In this document: positions 6,031-15,600 of the stretch, piece after piece
Layout: each line of letters opens with the position of its first letter
How positions within the stretch are numbered: position 1 is the first letter of the stretch
Source: an uncultured Clostridia bacterium
Lineage (GTDB): Bacteria; Bacillota; Clostridia; UBA1381
DNA: 23,865 nt
NCBI GenBank assembly: GCA_934454035.1
Contig: CAKSFY010000023.1
Location: forward strand, 1 to 23,865
Direction: 5' to 3'
The notes under the pieces: model-generated
Told to the model about the DNA's origin: nothing
What the model saw: the letters and a program-made list of their open reading frames with translations, nothing else
Databases searched by the model: none
Program-made: the position numbers and the translations under genes

Positions 6031-7098
6031 ATGGAAATCTCAATAACAAAAACCACAACTCCGAAGCAAAAGCCGCTTGATCAAAGCAAGCTCGGATTCG
6101 GAAATTATTATACCGACCATATGTTTATAATGAACTATGACGATGGCGAGGGCTGGCATGACCCCAGAATTGTGCCTTATGCTCCGATTCCTCTTGACCC
6201 TGCCGCTATGTGTCTGCATTACGGACAGGAGGTTTTTGAAGGAATGAAAGCTTACAAGACCGAGGACGGCGGCATTCAGCTTTTCAGACCGGAAAAAAAT
6301 ATGGCTCGTCTTAATGTCTCAAACGAAAGACTCTGCATACCTCAGATTGATGAAGAACTCGGACTTGAAGCGGTTAAAAAGCTTGTTGAAACAGACGCGG
6401 ACTGGATTCCGACCCTGCCCGGAACTTCTCTTTATATAAGACCGTTTATATTTGCGGTTGATCCGCATGTCGGCGTACATCCGGCACATCATCTTATGTT
6501 CGTTATCATTCTGTCGCCGGTCGGCTTGTATTTTACGAACGGTCTTAAGCCGGTTGATATTTATATCGAGCAGAAATATGTCCGTGCGGTAAAGGGCGGC
6601 ACAGGCTTTACAAAAACTGCCGGAAACTATGCGTCTTCTCTGAAGGCACAGGCAGATGCCGAAAAAATCGGATACTCGCAGGTTCTCTGGCTTGACGGCG
6701 TTGAGAGAAAATATATCGAAGAAGTCGGAGCAATGAACATTTTCTTTGTAATAGGTGACGAGGTTGTTACCCCAGAGCTTTCGGGAAGTATTCTCTCGGG
6801 TGTTACAAGAATGTCGGTTATCGAGCTTCTGAGAAGCAAAGGCTATAAAGTATCGGAAAGAAGAATTTCCGTTGATGAACTTTATGAGGCGCATGATAAG
6901 GGACTTTTAAAAGAATCGTTTGGAACCGGTACGGCTGCGGTTATCTCTCCGATAGGCTCATTTGAGTGGAACGGCAGAAAAATCACCGTTGCCGACGGAG
7001 GTATCGGCGAAATTTCACAAATGCTCTACGATACAATTACGGGCATTCAGTGCGGCAGAATCAAGGACGAGTTCGGCTGGACTGTAAGAATAAAATAA
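6031..7098 (+). CDS. ilvE: Branched-chain amino acid aminotransferase
   Basis: A PLP enzyme of fold type IV that transfers the amino group between glutamate and the keto acids of leucine, isoleucine and valine in the cytoplasm. It belongs to the long bacterial/eukaryotic BCAT type at 355 residues. Motifs are GQEVFEGMKAY near residue 65, LFRPEKNMARLN, YIRPFIFA, and GGTGFTKTAGNYASS with catalytic lysine K195. The PLP phosphate region GSILSGVTRMSVIELL and the C-terminal GTGTAAVISPIG follow. The ATG at 6031 is chosen because GAAAGGG (6016-6022) lies 8 bases upstream. A GTG at 6022 is in frame but overlaps that Shine-Dalgarno sequence. It has its own promoter and terminator and appears to be a single-gene unit unrelated to its neighbours. 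Confidence 0.96.
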   Translation: MEISITKTTTPKQKPLDQSKLGFGNYYTDHMFIMNYDDGEGWHDPRIVPYAPIPLDPAAMCLHYGQEVFEGMKAYKTEDGGIQLFRPEKNMARLNVSNERLCIPQIDEELGLEAVKKLVETDADWIPTLPGTSLYIRPFIFAVDPHVGVHPAHHLMFVIILSPVGLYFTNGLKPVDIYIEQKYVRAVKGGTGFTKTAGNYASSLKAQADAEKIGYSQVLWLDGVERKYIEEVGAMNIFFVIGDEVVTPELSGSILSGVTRMSVIELLRSKGYKVSERRISVDELYEAHDKGLLKESFGTGTAAVISPIGSFEWNGRKITVADGGIGEISQMLYDTITGIQCGRIKDEFGWTVRIK

Positions 7099-7114
7099 CA
7101 TATTGACTATTGAC

Positions 7115-7170
7115 ACCCGAGGCGGATTTTTTCAAAACAGTATGACAAAATCCGCTTTGGGTTTTAATTT
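7115..7170 (+). terminator. Strong rho-independent terminator after ilvE
   Basis: A 16-base-pair stem joins 7115-7130 to 7147-7162, with two G-U pairs, core GCGGATTTT against AAAATCCGC and outer ACCC against GGGT. A 16-base loop separates the arms. A T-rich tail (TTTAATTTTC) follows. It insulates ilvE from the kinase gene. No convincing promoter for the kinase operon is visible between it and 7191, so that operon's promoter may lie within or beside the hairpin or be non-canonical. Confidence 0.85.
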
Positions 7171-7190
7171 TCGGGGGAAGGAGTGCTTTT

Positions 7191-8480
7191 TTGAAAAAAA
7201 GGATAACGGAATTTGTATCTAAATTTTTTGACGCGCGGCTTGATTTTCGGGTAAGACTTTTTAATGTTCTTGCGGTCGCCGGAGTAGGCATAAGCGTCTC
7301 TACGGCGGTGCTGAATATAATCAACAATATGTACTTCAGTGCGCTGATAAGCCTTTTGCTGACAGTATTGTCCGCAGCTCTTTTGATATTTACGTACCGT
7401 TCCGGCAAATATCAGATAGGCTATATGGTTACCATAGTCAGCATTTTTATGATTTTCTTTCCGATGCAGTTTTTTGTCTCCGGCGGATATAAGGGCGGCA
7501 TGCCGTCGCTTTTTGTATTTGCCGTTTTGTTTACCATACTTATGCTGGAAGGAAAGAAAGCGATTTTTGTTTCCGCGGCGGAAATACTTGAATATGCCGG
7601 AATTTCGGTTTTTGCGTACATGTATCCTCAGTATGTGACGTGGTTTCGGACAGACGCTCAAATGCTCACGGATATTTTGGTTACTACATTGATGGTCTGC
7701 ATTTCATGCGGAGCGGTGCTTTTTCTGCACCTTCGCGAATACGAGCTGCAAAGAAAACAGCTTGCCGGGCAGAATGCGCAGCTGAAGCGCCATGACGAGG
7801 CAAAGTCGGTGTTTCTTACAACGGTGGCTCATGAAATCAAAAATCCGCTGAACGCAATCAATCTGCACGCAAGGGATACCTTTGAGCTGCTGGATGAGCC
7901 GGAGCCCGAAATCAATATAATGAAAGAAAATCAAAAAACCATCGAAAAAATGGTCGTGCGCATTGACCGCATTGTGGTCGAACTGATGGACACTGTTGCG
8001 ATTGAACAGGGGCGGCTCTCGCTCGATATTGCTCCGGTAAGAATGGCGCAGCTTTTGAGTGAAGCGGCAAAGGCTTATTTCGGCAAAAATGATACAGGGA
8101 ATAATGAGCTTTGTTTAAAGCTGGACGAATCACTTCCGCCAATTCGTGCCGATTATGCAAGAATTATGCAGGTTGTCACGAATTTACTGGCAAACAGTTT
8201 AAGGCATACCAAAAACGGAATTATTACGGTAACTTTAAAAAAGGACGGCTCAAATCAGCTTATTTCCGTAGCCGATAACGGCGAGGGAATGAGCGAGGAA
8301 ATAAAAGAGAAAGCTCTTGAGGGATATGTTTCGGTCAGCAAAGAATACTGGCGGCACGGAATAGGACTGTTTGTGTGTCATCAGATTATAGAGGCTCACG
8401 GCGGAAAAATATGGATTGAAAGCAAGCAGGGTGAGGGTACAAGCGTATTTTTTTCTCTGCCGTGCGGTGAGGAGGTTTAA
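7191..8480 (+). CDS. Membrane sensor histidine kinase
   Basis: The sensor half of a two-component system, 429 residues. The N-terminal half holds about six hydrophobic membrane helices (roughly 23-44, 50-68, 76-95, 105-119, 124-143, 160-181) with very short loops and no large extracytoplasmic domain, so the signal is probably sensed in or near the membrane. A short charged coil (182-205) leads to the dimerization box with the phosphorylated histidine H214 in AHEIKNPLNA. The ATPase domain shows the N box with N335 in NLLANSLRH, the G1 box DNGEGMS and the G2 region HGIGLFV. Translation starts at TTG 7191, 7 bases after a strong AAGGAG. The stop codon directly abuts the response regulator start. 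It probably phosphorylates that regulator; control of the giant surface genes downstream is inference from gene order. Confidence 0.95.
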   Translation: MKKRITEFVSKFFDARLDFRVRLFNVLAVAGVGISVSTAVLNIINNMYFSALISLLLTVLSAALLIFTYRSGKYQIGYMVTIVSIFMIFFPMQFFVSGGYKGGMPSLFVFAVLFTILMLEGKKAIFVSAAEILEYAGISVFAYMYPQYVTWFRTDAQMLTDILVTTLMVCISCGAVLFLHLREYELQRKQLAGQNAQLKRHDEAKSVFLTTVAHEIKNPLNAINLHARDTFELLDEPEPEINIMKENQKTIEKMVVRIDRIVVELMDTVAIEQGRLSLDIAPVRMAQLLSEAAKAYFGKNDTGNNELCLKLDESLPPIRADYARIMQVVTNLLANSLRHTKNGIITVTLKKDGSNQLISVADNGEGMSEEIKEKALEGYVSVSKEYWRHGIGLFVCHQIIEAHGGKIWIESKQGEGTSVFFSLPCGEEV

Positions 8481-9182
8481 ATGGATAAGAATAAACCGTC
8501 AATACTTATTGTTGAAGATGAACCGGAGGTATTGGCTATTAACGCAAGGCTTATGCGGCGCAGAGGATATAATGTCATAACTGCGCAAACGGCAGGGGAA
8601 AGCTTTTCAAAGCTTGAAGAGACTGTCCCGGATATGCTTATTCTTGATATTATGCTTCCCGACGGCAGCGGATATGATATTTGCACTAAATTCCGCGAAA
8701 CAAGTGACAATCCCGTGATATTTCTGACCGGAAAGGACGAAATTTCCGACAAGGTGGAGGGCTTGGAACGCGGCGGAGATTATTATCTTACAAAGCCGTA
8801 CAGTTTTGACGAGCTTTTAGCCGTTACAGAGCGTTTGCTTGCGCGGCATTTTAAAACAAAAGAAAAGCACGAACGCCTTATGCGAATATCAAAGGGCGCA
8901 CTTGCCCTGGATTTGTCGGCGAATAAAGCTTTTGTCGGAGGCAGACCGGCAGAGCTTACCGCAAAGGAATTTGCGCTATTGCTGCTTTTGGTAAAAAACG
9001 AAGATAAAATTATTTCACCGGGCGAGCTTTACGAGGCAGTCTGGGGAGTGCCGTCCGCGGACGATACACGCACAATCCGCTTTCACATAGGTAACTTAAA
9101 AAGGAAAATCGATACCGAAAATGCGGATGATTACGATATTGTTTCGGTTTACGGTAAAGGATATATGTTTACCGTAAGCTGA
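8481..9182 (+). CDS. OmpR/PhoB-type response regulator
   Basis: A 233-residue DNA-binding response regulator. The receiver domain (about 7-125) has the acidic pair E12/D13, phosphoacceptor D56 in LILDIMLPDGSG, the switch threonine in PVIFLTGKD and the conserved lysine in YYLTKPY. The C-terminal winged helix (about 138-233) has ELTAKEFALLLLL, the recognition region TRTIRFHIGNLKRKI and the final YGKGYMF wing. The ATG immediately follows the kinase TAA, with GAGGAGG just upstream, so the pair is translationally coupled. It is the presumed cognate partner of that kinase and the only obvious transcription factor of the cluster. Confidence 0.96.
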   Translation: MDKNKPSILIVEDEPEVLAINARLMRRRGYNVITAQTAGESFSKLEETVPDMLILDIMLPDGSGYDICTKFRETSDNPVIFLTGKDEISDKVEGLERGGDYYLTKPYSFDELLAVTERLLARHFKTKEKHERLMRISKGALALDLSANKAFVGGRPAELTAKEFALLLLLVKNEDKIISPGELYEAVWGVPSADDTRTIRFHIGNLKRKIDTENADDYDIVSVYGKGYMFTVS

Positions 9183-9256
9183 GATTGTAAGTTTTTCCTA
9201 ACAATTTAAATAAAACGGTTTTTTCTGATATACTGATAATAGAAGAAAAAGCTGTC

Positions 9257-9293
9257 GCTCCGATTGCTTTTAAGCTTTCGGAGCTTTTGTTTT
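9257..9293 (+). terminator. Hairpin and T-run between the response regulator and the receiver-only gene
   Basis: GCTCCGA (9257-9263) pairs with TCGGAGC (9278-9284) around a 14-base loop, and the stem is followed by TTTTGTTTT. It can act as a rho-independent terminator of the kinase-regulator unit. A possible -10 (TATACT, 9229-9234) lies just upstream, without a clear -35, so the hairpin might instead be an attenuator in the leader of a separate transcript carrying the receiver and both giant genes. Confidence 0.6.
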
Positions 9294-9309
9294 AAGGGGA
9301 GGTGCTTGC

Positions 9310-9690
9310 TTGAATATACTGATAGTTGCTCATGATACGGAGCTTGCGGCTTTAACCGGAAAGCTTCTTGAACGCAGAGGCTATTGTGTGACCTGCTGCG
9401 GCAATTCACTTGATGCACATAAGCTTTTAAAAGATAAAAATATCAGGCTGGTTATAGCGGATTTGGAAACGGACGAAAAAGAACGCCTGCTTTTTTGCAA
9501 AAGCGTTAAAAGTACGGATAATCCGCCTAAGCTGCTTTATATCGGCAAAAGCAGCGAGGAGGAAATTCCGGCGCTGAATGCAGGTGCGGACGATTGGATT
9601 AAAAAGCCGTACAAAACGGCTGTGTTTCTTGCCAGAACATCGGCGCTTATGCGGCGCACAAAAAAAAAAGAAGGGAGTAATTTAATATGA
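9310..9690 (+). CDS. Stand-alone degenerate receiver-domain protein
   Basis: A 126-residue protein consisting of one CheY-like receiver fold with no output domain. D51 in VIADLETD sits at the phosphoacceptor position and lysine is kept in WIKKPYK. The acidic pair is reduced to a single aspartate (AHD, D9), and the switch threonine/serine position is isoleucine in LLYIGKSS. It may therefore be phosphorylated poorly or bind its partner constitutively. It starts at TTG 9310, 7 bases after GGAGG (9298-9302), and ends in a lysine-rich tail. Its stop codon overlaps the start of the first giant gene (ATGA at 9687-9690), which implies translational coupling. Possible roles include phosphate sink, adaptor or modulator of the upstream kinase; none is shown by the sequence. 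Confidence 0.85.
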   Translation: MNILIVAHDTELAALTGKLLERRGYCVTCCGNSLDAHKLLKDKNIRLVIADLETDEKERLLFCKSVKSTDNPPKLLYIGKSSEEEIPALNAGADDWIKKPYKTAVFLARTSALMRRTKKKEGSNLI

Positions 9691-12600
9691 AAAAAAGGAT
9701 TGCGGCAACTGCGCTGACACTGTCAATGCTTATGAATCAGGCATTTGAAACTGCGGTTTTCGCCTCGGACGGCACAAACGGATACGGGCATGAAATTACA
9801 TATAAGCCGGTAACTCAGCTTTATACCGGAGGTGAAGCGGTGAAATTTTTTGACTCCGGGGTTTCGGAGTGGGGCACCCTGAGCGATAAAATAACAAGAA
9901 ATGAAGCAGAATCGATAAAGTGGCTTCAAAGCAATAATTATCTTTTAAATCATTTCGGCAGAGTAATGCCGGCGGATAAGCTGAAAGGCTGTATAAACTC
10001 AAAGGGCGAATGGCAAACGCAGCTTAAGGGCCCTACAAATGTAAAGGTATGGTATGCCGCGGTTGATTTTGACGCGCTTGCCGAAAAAGAAGGCAGAGCG
10101 GACGGCAACATATCAAATATGTATGATAAGGGTGATTTGCAATACTTTTTCTCATGGAAGGTTAAGACTGTTCAGACAAGATGGGGCATAGGCGGAAAAA
10201 GTAACGATATCGGACAAACATATGCGTTCGGACAGTTAACGAGTTCGAGCGGAGGAGGATGGAAAAAGTATAACACATTGGGAGACGGCCCGAATCTGGG
10301 TGATTTTTCGGCATGGAAGCCTGCCGAAACGTTTAGTTCAATATCGTTTATAGCGCGGAGCGACAAGGATTCGCGTGTTGACTCCTATTTGTCGGGGGCA
10401 ATGCTTGTGGGCAGAGACGCAAAAGGGCCAAAAATTGATTCTGTAAAAGTGACCTCCGACAAAAAGGGTGAAAATGAGCTTGAAAACGGAGTGATAAACT
10501 TAAATAATGTTGATAAGCTTAACGACCGTACTGTGTATTTCCAAGTTACGTGGGATGAGCCGGTTCTGTTTAAGAACCTTTCCCAAAAGGATTTAAGCAA
10601 GCTTACTTTACTGGTTGATACAATCGGAATTGACGGAACAAGCGGCACTATGGCGGAGGCGCACTTTCTGGAATTTGCTCCGTCAAAGACGGACGGTAAG
10701 CCTGTAATGGTATTTGAATACAAAATTGCAGACCCTTATACGGATTCGTCGGCGGAAGCGCAGGAAAGAGGATATTTCTATAGATTCAGCAAGGTGACCG
10801 TTTCCGAAAAGGAAAATAAAGCATTTTGGAATAATATATATGATATTTCCGGAAATAAATTCGGTACGGATTCCAACGGGCAGCAGCCTGCCGCAAAGGT
10901 TGTCACACCGATAAGCGGTACGCCGTATGTTGACTTGAATCTGTTTTCGGTAAAAAATATCAGGCTCACAACTCAAAAAAATACGGATAATGCTTTTGTG
11001 GACGCAGGAGATTTGCTCGGCATAACGCTTGAGCTTAACAAGGCACCGTCTGAAAAAACAAGGGTTTGGGATTTGCCTGAGATAACGCTTAATCTTAAAG
11101 ACGGCAGCACAAATGTCAAAATTGCTCCGAATGACCGCGGAATCCGCAAAAAGTTTTATTATTCGGGTAAATGGACGGATACGGGATATTTTTATGATAA
11201 AAACGGCCGTATGATGCCGGTGGTACTCGACCGTGAAAATAAGAGTATAACATACTATACTCAGGTGTGCGATGAACAAATGGATGGAGATTCGGTTAAA
11301 GTTACGGCAATTACTGCCCGGGAAAAAGGAGTCTTTGATGATTCGGGATATACTTTGCCTGATTATGCCTTAGATTCGGACGGCATGCTTTATCCCAAGG
11401 ATATTCCTCCGGTTGCTGAGCAAAGCATTTCAAAATATGCGGTTTCACCTGACAAAAAATATAAGGTTGATTTCAGCGCACCCGATACGGATATTTCGAT
11501 AGAGGACAGGCAAAACGGACTCATTCTGATAAAAGCGTCTGTTACCGATTCCTCGGTTGAGGGCTGCGAAGCGGCATTTACCGTCAAAACTGACGGAAGC
11601 GTCGGCGAAGAGGGAATCGCGTACCGGGCGGCAGCTTCGGAAGACTCTCTTAATGGGGAATGGAAACTTGCGGCACCGGGAGCGGCAACGGTATCGTTCA
11701 GCGCGCCGATTGTACCTGGTATCGGCGGAGGTATGGCATACGGATTTATTCAATTGCCGCAAAAGAGCGAGGCAAGCAAGCTGGAAATCAGCGTTACCGC
11801 TGCGGACGAGGCAGGCAATTCTTCAACATCAAAAGAAACCTTTACAGCCCCCGAATGGAACGGCTTTGATACACTTGCACCGACTGTTTCGGCAGCGGTA
11901 AAGGGTGAAAATGTTATTGTGGAAATCAGTGACCTTGATGATATTGAATATATGTACGGTTTTTCGGACGATGCCGATACCGAGCCGGCATATGAAACGC
12001 AAAGCGGAAAAAGCGGCATTATCAAGTCTCCGGATATTCCTTATGACGGAATAATTCATAAAAAGGTTGTATGGATAAAGGCACAGGATTCGGGCAAAAA
12101 CGTAAGCGAACCTGTGAAGCTTCCGATAAAATATGACCGCACATATACAAAAATTACGGTCGATGCGGATACGGATAAAGAGTACGGAAAAAATGAATAT
12201 CCTTCATGCGAAGCCGTAATTGAAAATGTAAAAAGCTATTGGTATATGTGGGCGGAAATCCCGGCAAATACAAGTGATACCGCCGCATATATAACAGAAA
12301 ACGCTGCGGACGATATGAGACAGCGTGCAGAAGAACTATACCAGTATATGGAGGTTAACGACATTGACCCGGATACGCCGGAGAGCAATAATAACATAAC
12401 GGAGACAATAAGGCTCAGCGCGTACAGTATGGCTGCGTCTGTCAATTCGGCTGATGAAACATTCGGGGAAAATATTCATCCGGATGATGCGAAAAGGCCG
12501 CTTATGCTTATTATCGGAGCGGATAAAGATGACGGCAGCACGCTTGTAAAGACAGTGGAATTTAATACATATTACAATTTGCCGGAAATCACCGTCCGTC

Positions 12601-15600
12601 AAAACAGATTTTCAACAAATGACGCAGCCGGCAGGCGAATCGATTACATCAGAAATGATAAAGCAACAGGATTGATTTCGGCAGATGACGAGTGCGATAA
12701 TCCGCTCAATACACCTCATTTGTTCGGCTTTGCGCAGGCAGAACTTTATATAGCGGCAGACCCGATAACCGGGCTTGACCGGGTCGATATGCAAAATAGT
12801 ACGATTTCATTTGAAAAGGTATTATACGGCGGCAAAAATATCGGCGGCGAAGTAAAATCGCGGACTAAAGTAAATGAATGGAGCTTTGAGGATATTAATC
12901 TTCAAAAGCTTTCGGGCGGAACTTTTGCAGAGTTTGAACGCGGCGCAGGAAAAATGAACGGCGAGCTTGCCGGCGGAAAATTCAGCCCGGTTTACGGAGC
13001 GGGTGTTGATATTGACCCAAAAGCCTTGTATAACAATTATTTTGAATATGATGAGGACGGAAACTGCTATGCGGTCCGCTATGAATTTGTAAGCAATATT
13101 GTCGGAACAAACGGTAGTAAAAGGGACGCAGAACCCATATCATATTTTTCATTCTGCAATACGCCTGCAGGATACCCGGACAGCACCGCGTATGACGGGT
13201 GGGGCGGCATATCGGAATATCAATCGTTTGCGCAGTACGAAAAGAAAAATATTGAAGCAGTGTTTGACGAAAAAGGAAAGGACGTTACGGCGGATATTCC
13301 GGTGTACACTTTCAGCACGGATTATGTTCAAAAGCAGTATGTCAGGTTCGGAGCTCCTGCCGCGTCTGATGCGGACTTTGCATATTACGGCGCATCGCGT
13401 ATAAATTCGGAAAACAATGCAGGAATGACTGTCAGAATAGGGACTGCTCCGAATAAGCTTTCCGAACCGCTTGCATTTACGGCGGACGGCTATAAAGTCC
13501 TTTCCGAACCGTATTATATAGGAGATCTTATCTCGGGTCATGAGGACGGCTTTTTGGAAATTACTCTCTATTATCAGTTTGAGCATCCCGAAAGGGGAGT
13601 GACCTCGCCTGTATATGTACTGAAGCTCAGACAGGATAATATATCGCCGGTATTTGACATATCAATTTCGGAAACCGAAAATCTGACAAATGAAGTTCTT
13701 GTCAAGATTAACGGAGTTTGTGATATTCAGACCGACAATAACGGCAATACGTTCGTTGATACTCCCAAGGAGCGGCTTGAAGCAGAAGCGTCCTGCGAAG
13801 CATGGAGAATCGCGACCTCACACGATAATTTAGACGATATAGACGAAGAAGATATTATGTATATGTGGTATGACGGTGAGGAATATTCGGCATATATAAG
13901 AGTATTCCCGGATGAGAACGGAATTTATCATTTTACGAGCAACGGATATTTCGATTTCTTTGCACTGGATGGCGCAAGAAACATTGTCACGTCGCTGCTG
14001 ATAAACGGCGAACTTGTTAATGTGAGAGAAGAAGGCGATGACTTTACCAGATATCATATTGAGAATGTAACCTCGGAGCTGCCTCAGTTTACGGAGAAAC
14101 CGATAATTACTGCAAATAAAGATGAGGGAAGCTTTACAATAAGCGCAAAAACAGATGCTGAGAATGTATATCTGAAATTTGATAAGGCTTATGAGGAACT
14201 ACTTTCCGGCGAATTTTTCGGGGACGGCAGATATGAATTAAAAAATGTTCCCGGGGTGTTTTCCGAAAGCAGCGAAAACGGAAATATATCCGCAAAAATA
14301 TATGCAAAATACTCCGATACGGTTTCTCTTTCCGATGTAACGCTTGTAATTGCGGATAAATACGGAAACGAAGCGGAATACAAGCATTCTATGGAGCAGC
14401 CTTTGTTTGGCAGAAAGGCGGAAATCACCAATGCAAGAAATGAAAACGGGTATCCGGTCTATAACGGCAGCACACCGCTTGATTTCAGTGTGCCTGTCAA
14501 AACCGACGGCAGCGAGTACAGTCAAACTCATTCAAATTTGCCGATATATGAGGACGGAATCACGGCGGTTACCTTTACGGATTTGTTCGGACAAAGCTAC
14601 AGCGAAAACATTTATGCCGATATTTACGGCGAGGCATTCCGCCATTCGCTGATATTTACGGCGGACGCAAAGGTAATAACCCCCGACACCCCGGTATCCG
14701 GCGATGTGACGGTAACAATCGATATAAGCAAGAATAAAAATCTCTCGGCAGAAGGCGGAAAAACTAAATTTGTGCTGAGCGAAAACGGGATATTGACTTA
14801 TTCTCTGACCAATTCGAAGCTTACAGAAACAAAAAAATTCAGCGTTCCGGTTACAAATATTGATAAAACTCCGCCGGAAGCTATTGTAAGCGTCAATATT
14901 GACAGTGACACTGATTCGGCAAGCGGAAAGACCTATATTTATTCGGTTACATATACGGTTGAAGGCTTCAGCGAAGAAAATGTAAGTATGCTTCCGACAG
15001 GGGAGGAAGTGAACAGTATCACTTTTGATAAAAACTCAGAAAGCAAGGAATATACCTTCCGTTTCAGCGACAGGGCAGGAAATGAAAACATTTACAAGGC
15101 AGATGTGTCGGATATTGAATTTTCCGAAAGAAAAGATGTTTTAATTACCGATTATCGCCTGATTTATCGGATAACAGATGAAAACGGTCTTACAATTCTC
15201 GCAAACTGCAGCTCGGGAGAAACTCCCGATATAGGAATTATAAACAAGGCAGTGTCCGCAGAGATAAAGGCTCTGAACAAAAACGGAGAGATTGTCTCAT
15301 CAACTGTACGAAAAGACGGCGATTTGCCCGAGGGCACAAAACTTTACGAAAAAGGCAATCTCGTTACATTCACAGGCGAAAGCAGCGCGGACAGAATAGC
15401 CGATATTGAGCTTGCCGGGGCAGCAAACACGCTTAAAGCACAGGTTATTCTCCCTGCAAATACAATCGATATCACTGCGCCTGCCGCTTCGGTATTCTAT
15501 GCTCCGGACGGGAATAATGTAAAGGCATATCTGCAAACCGATGATACAGATTGGGATAAAGTGTATGTCATAGGAACAAAAGATGACGGCACGGCATTTG

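Noticed and set aside
6319..6894. A 191-codon minus-strand ORF opposite ilvE
   Set aside because: It lies entirely opposite a clear aminotransferase gene and has no recognisable motif. The same reasoning excludes the other long antisense ORFs inside the giant genes, such as 18571-19152, 20973-21485 and 21268-21780.
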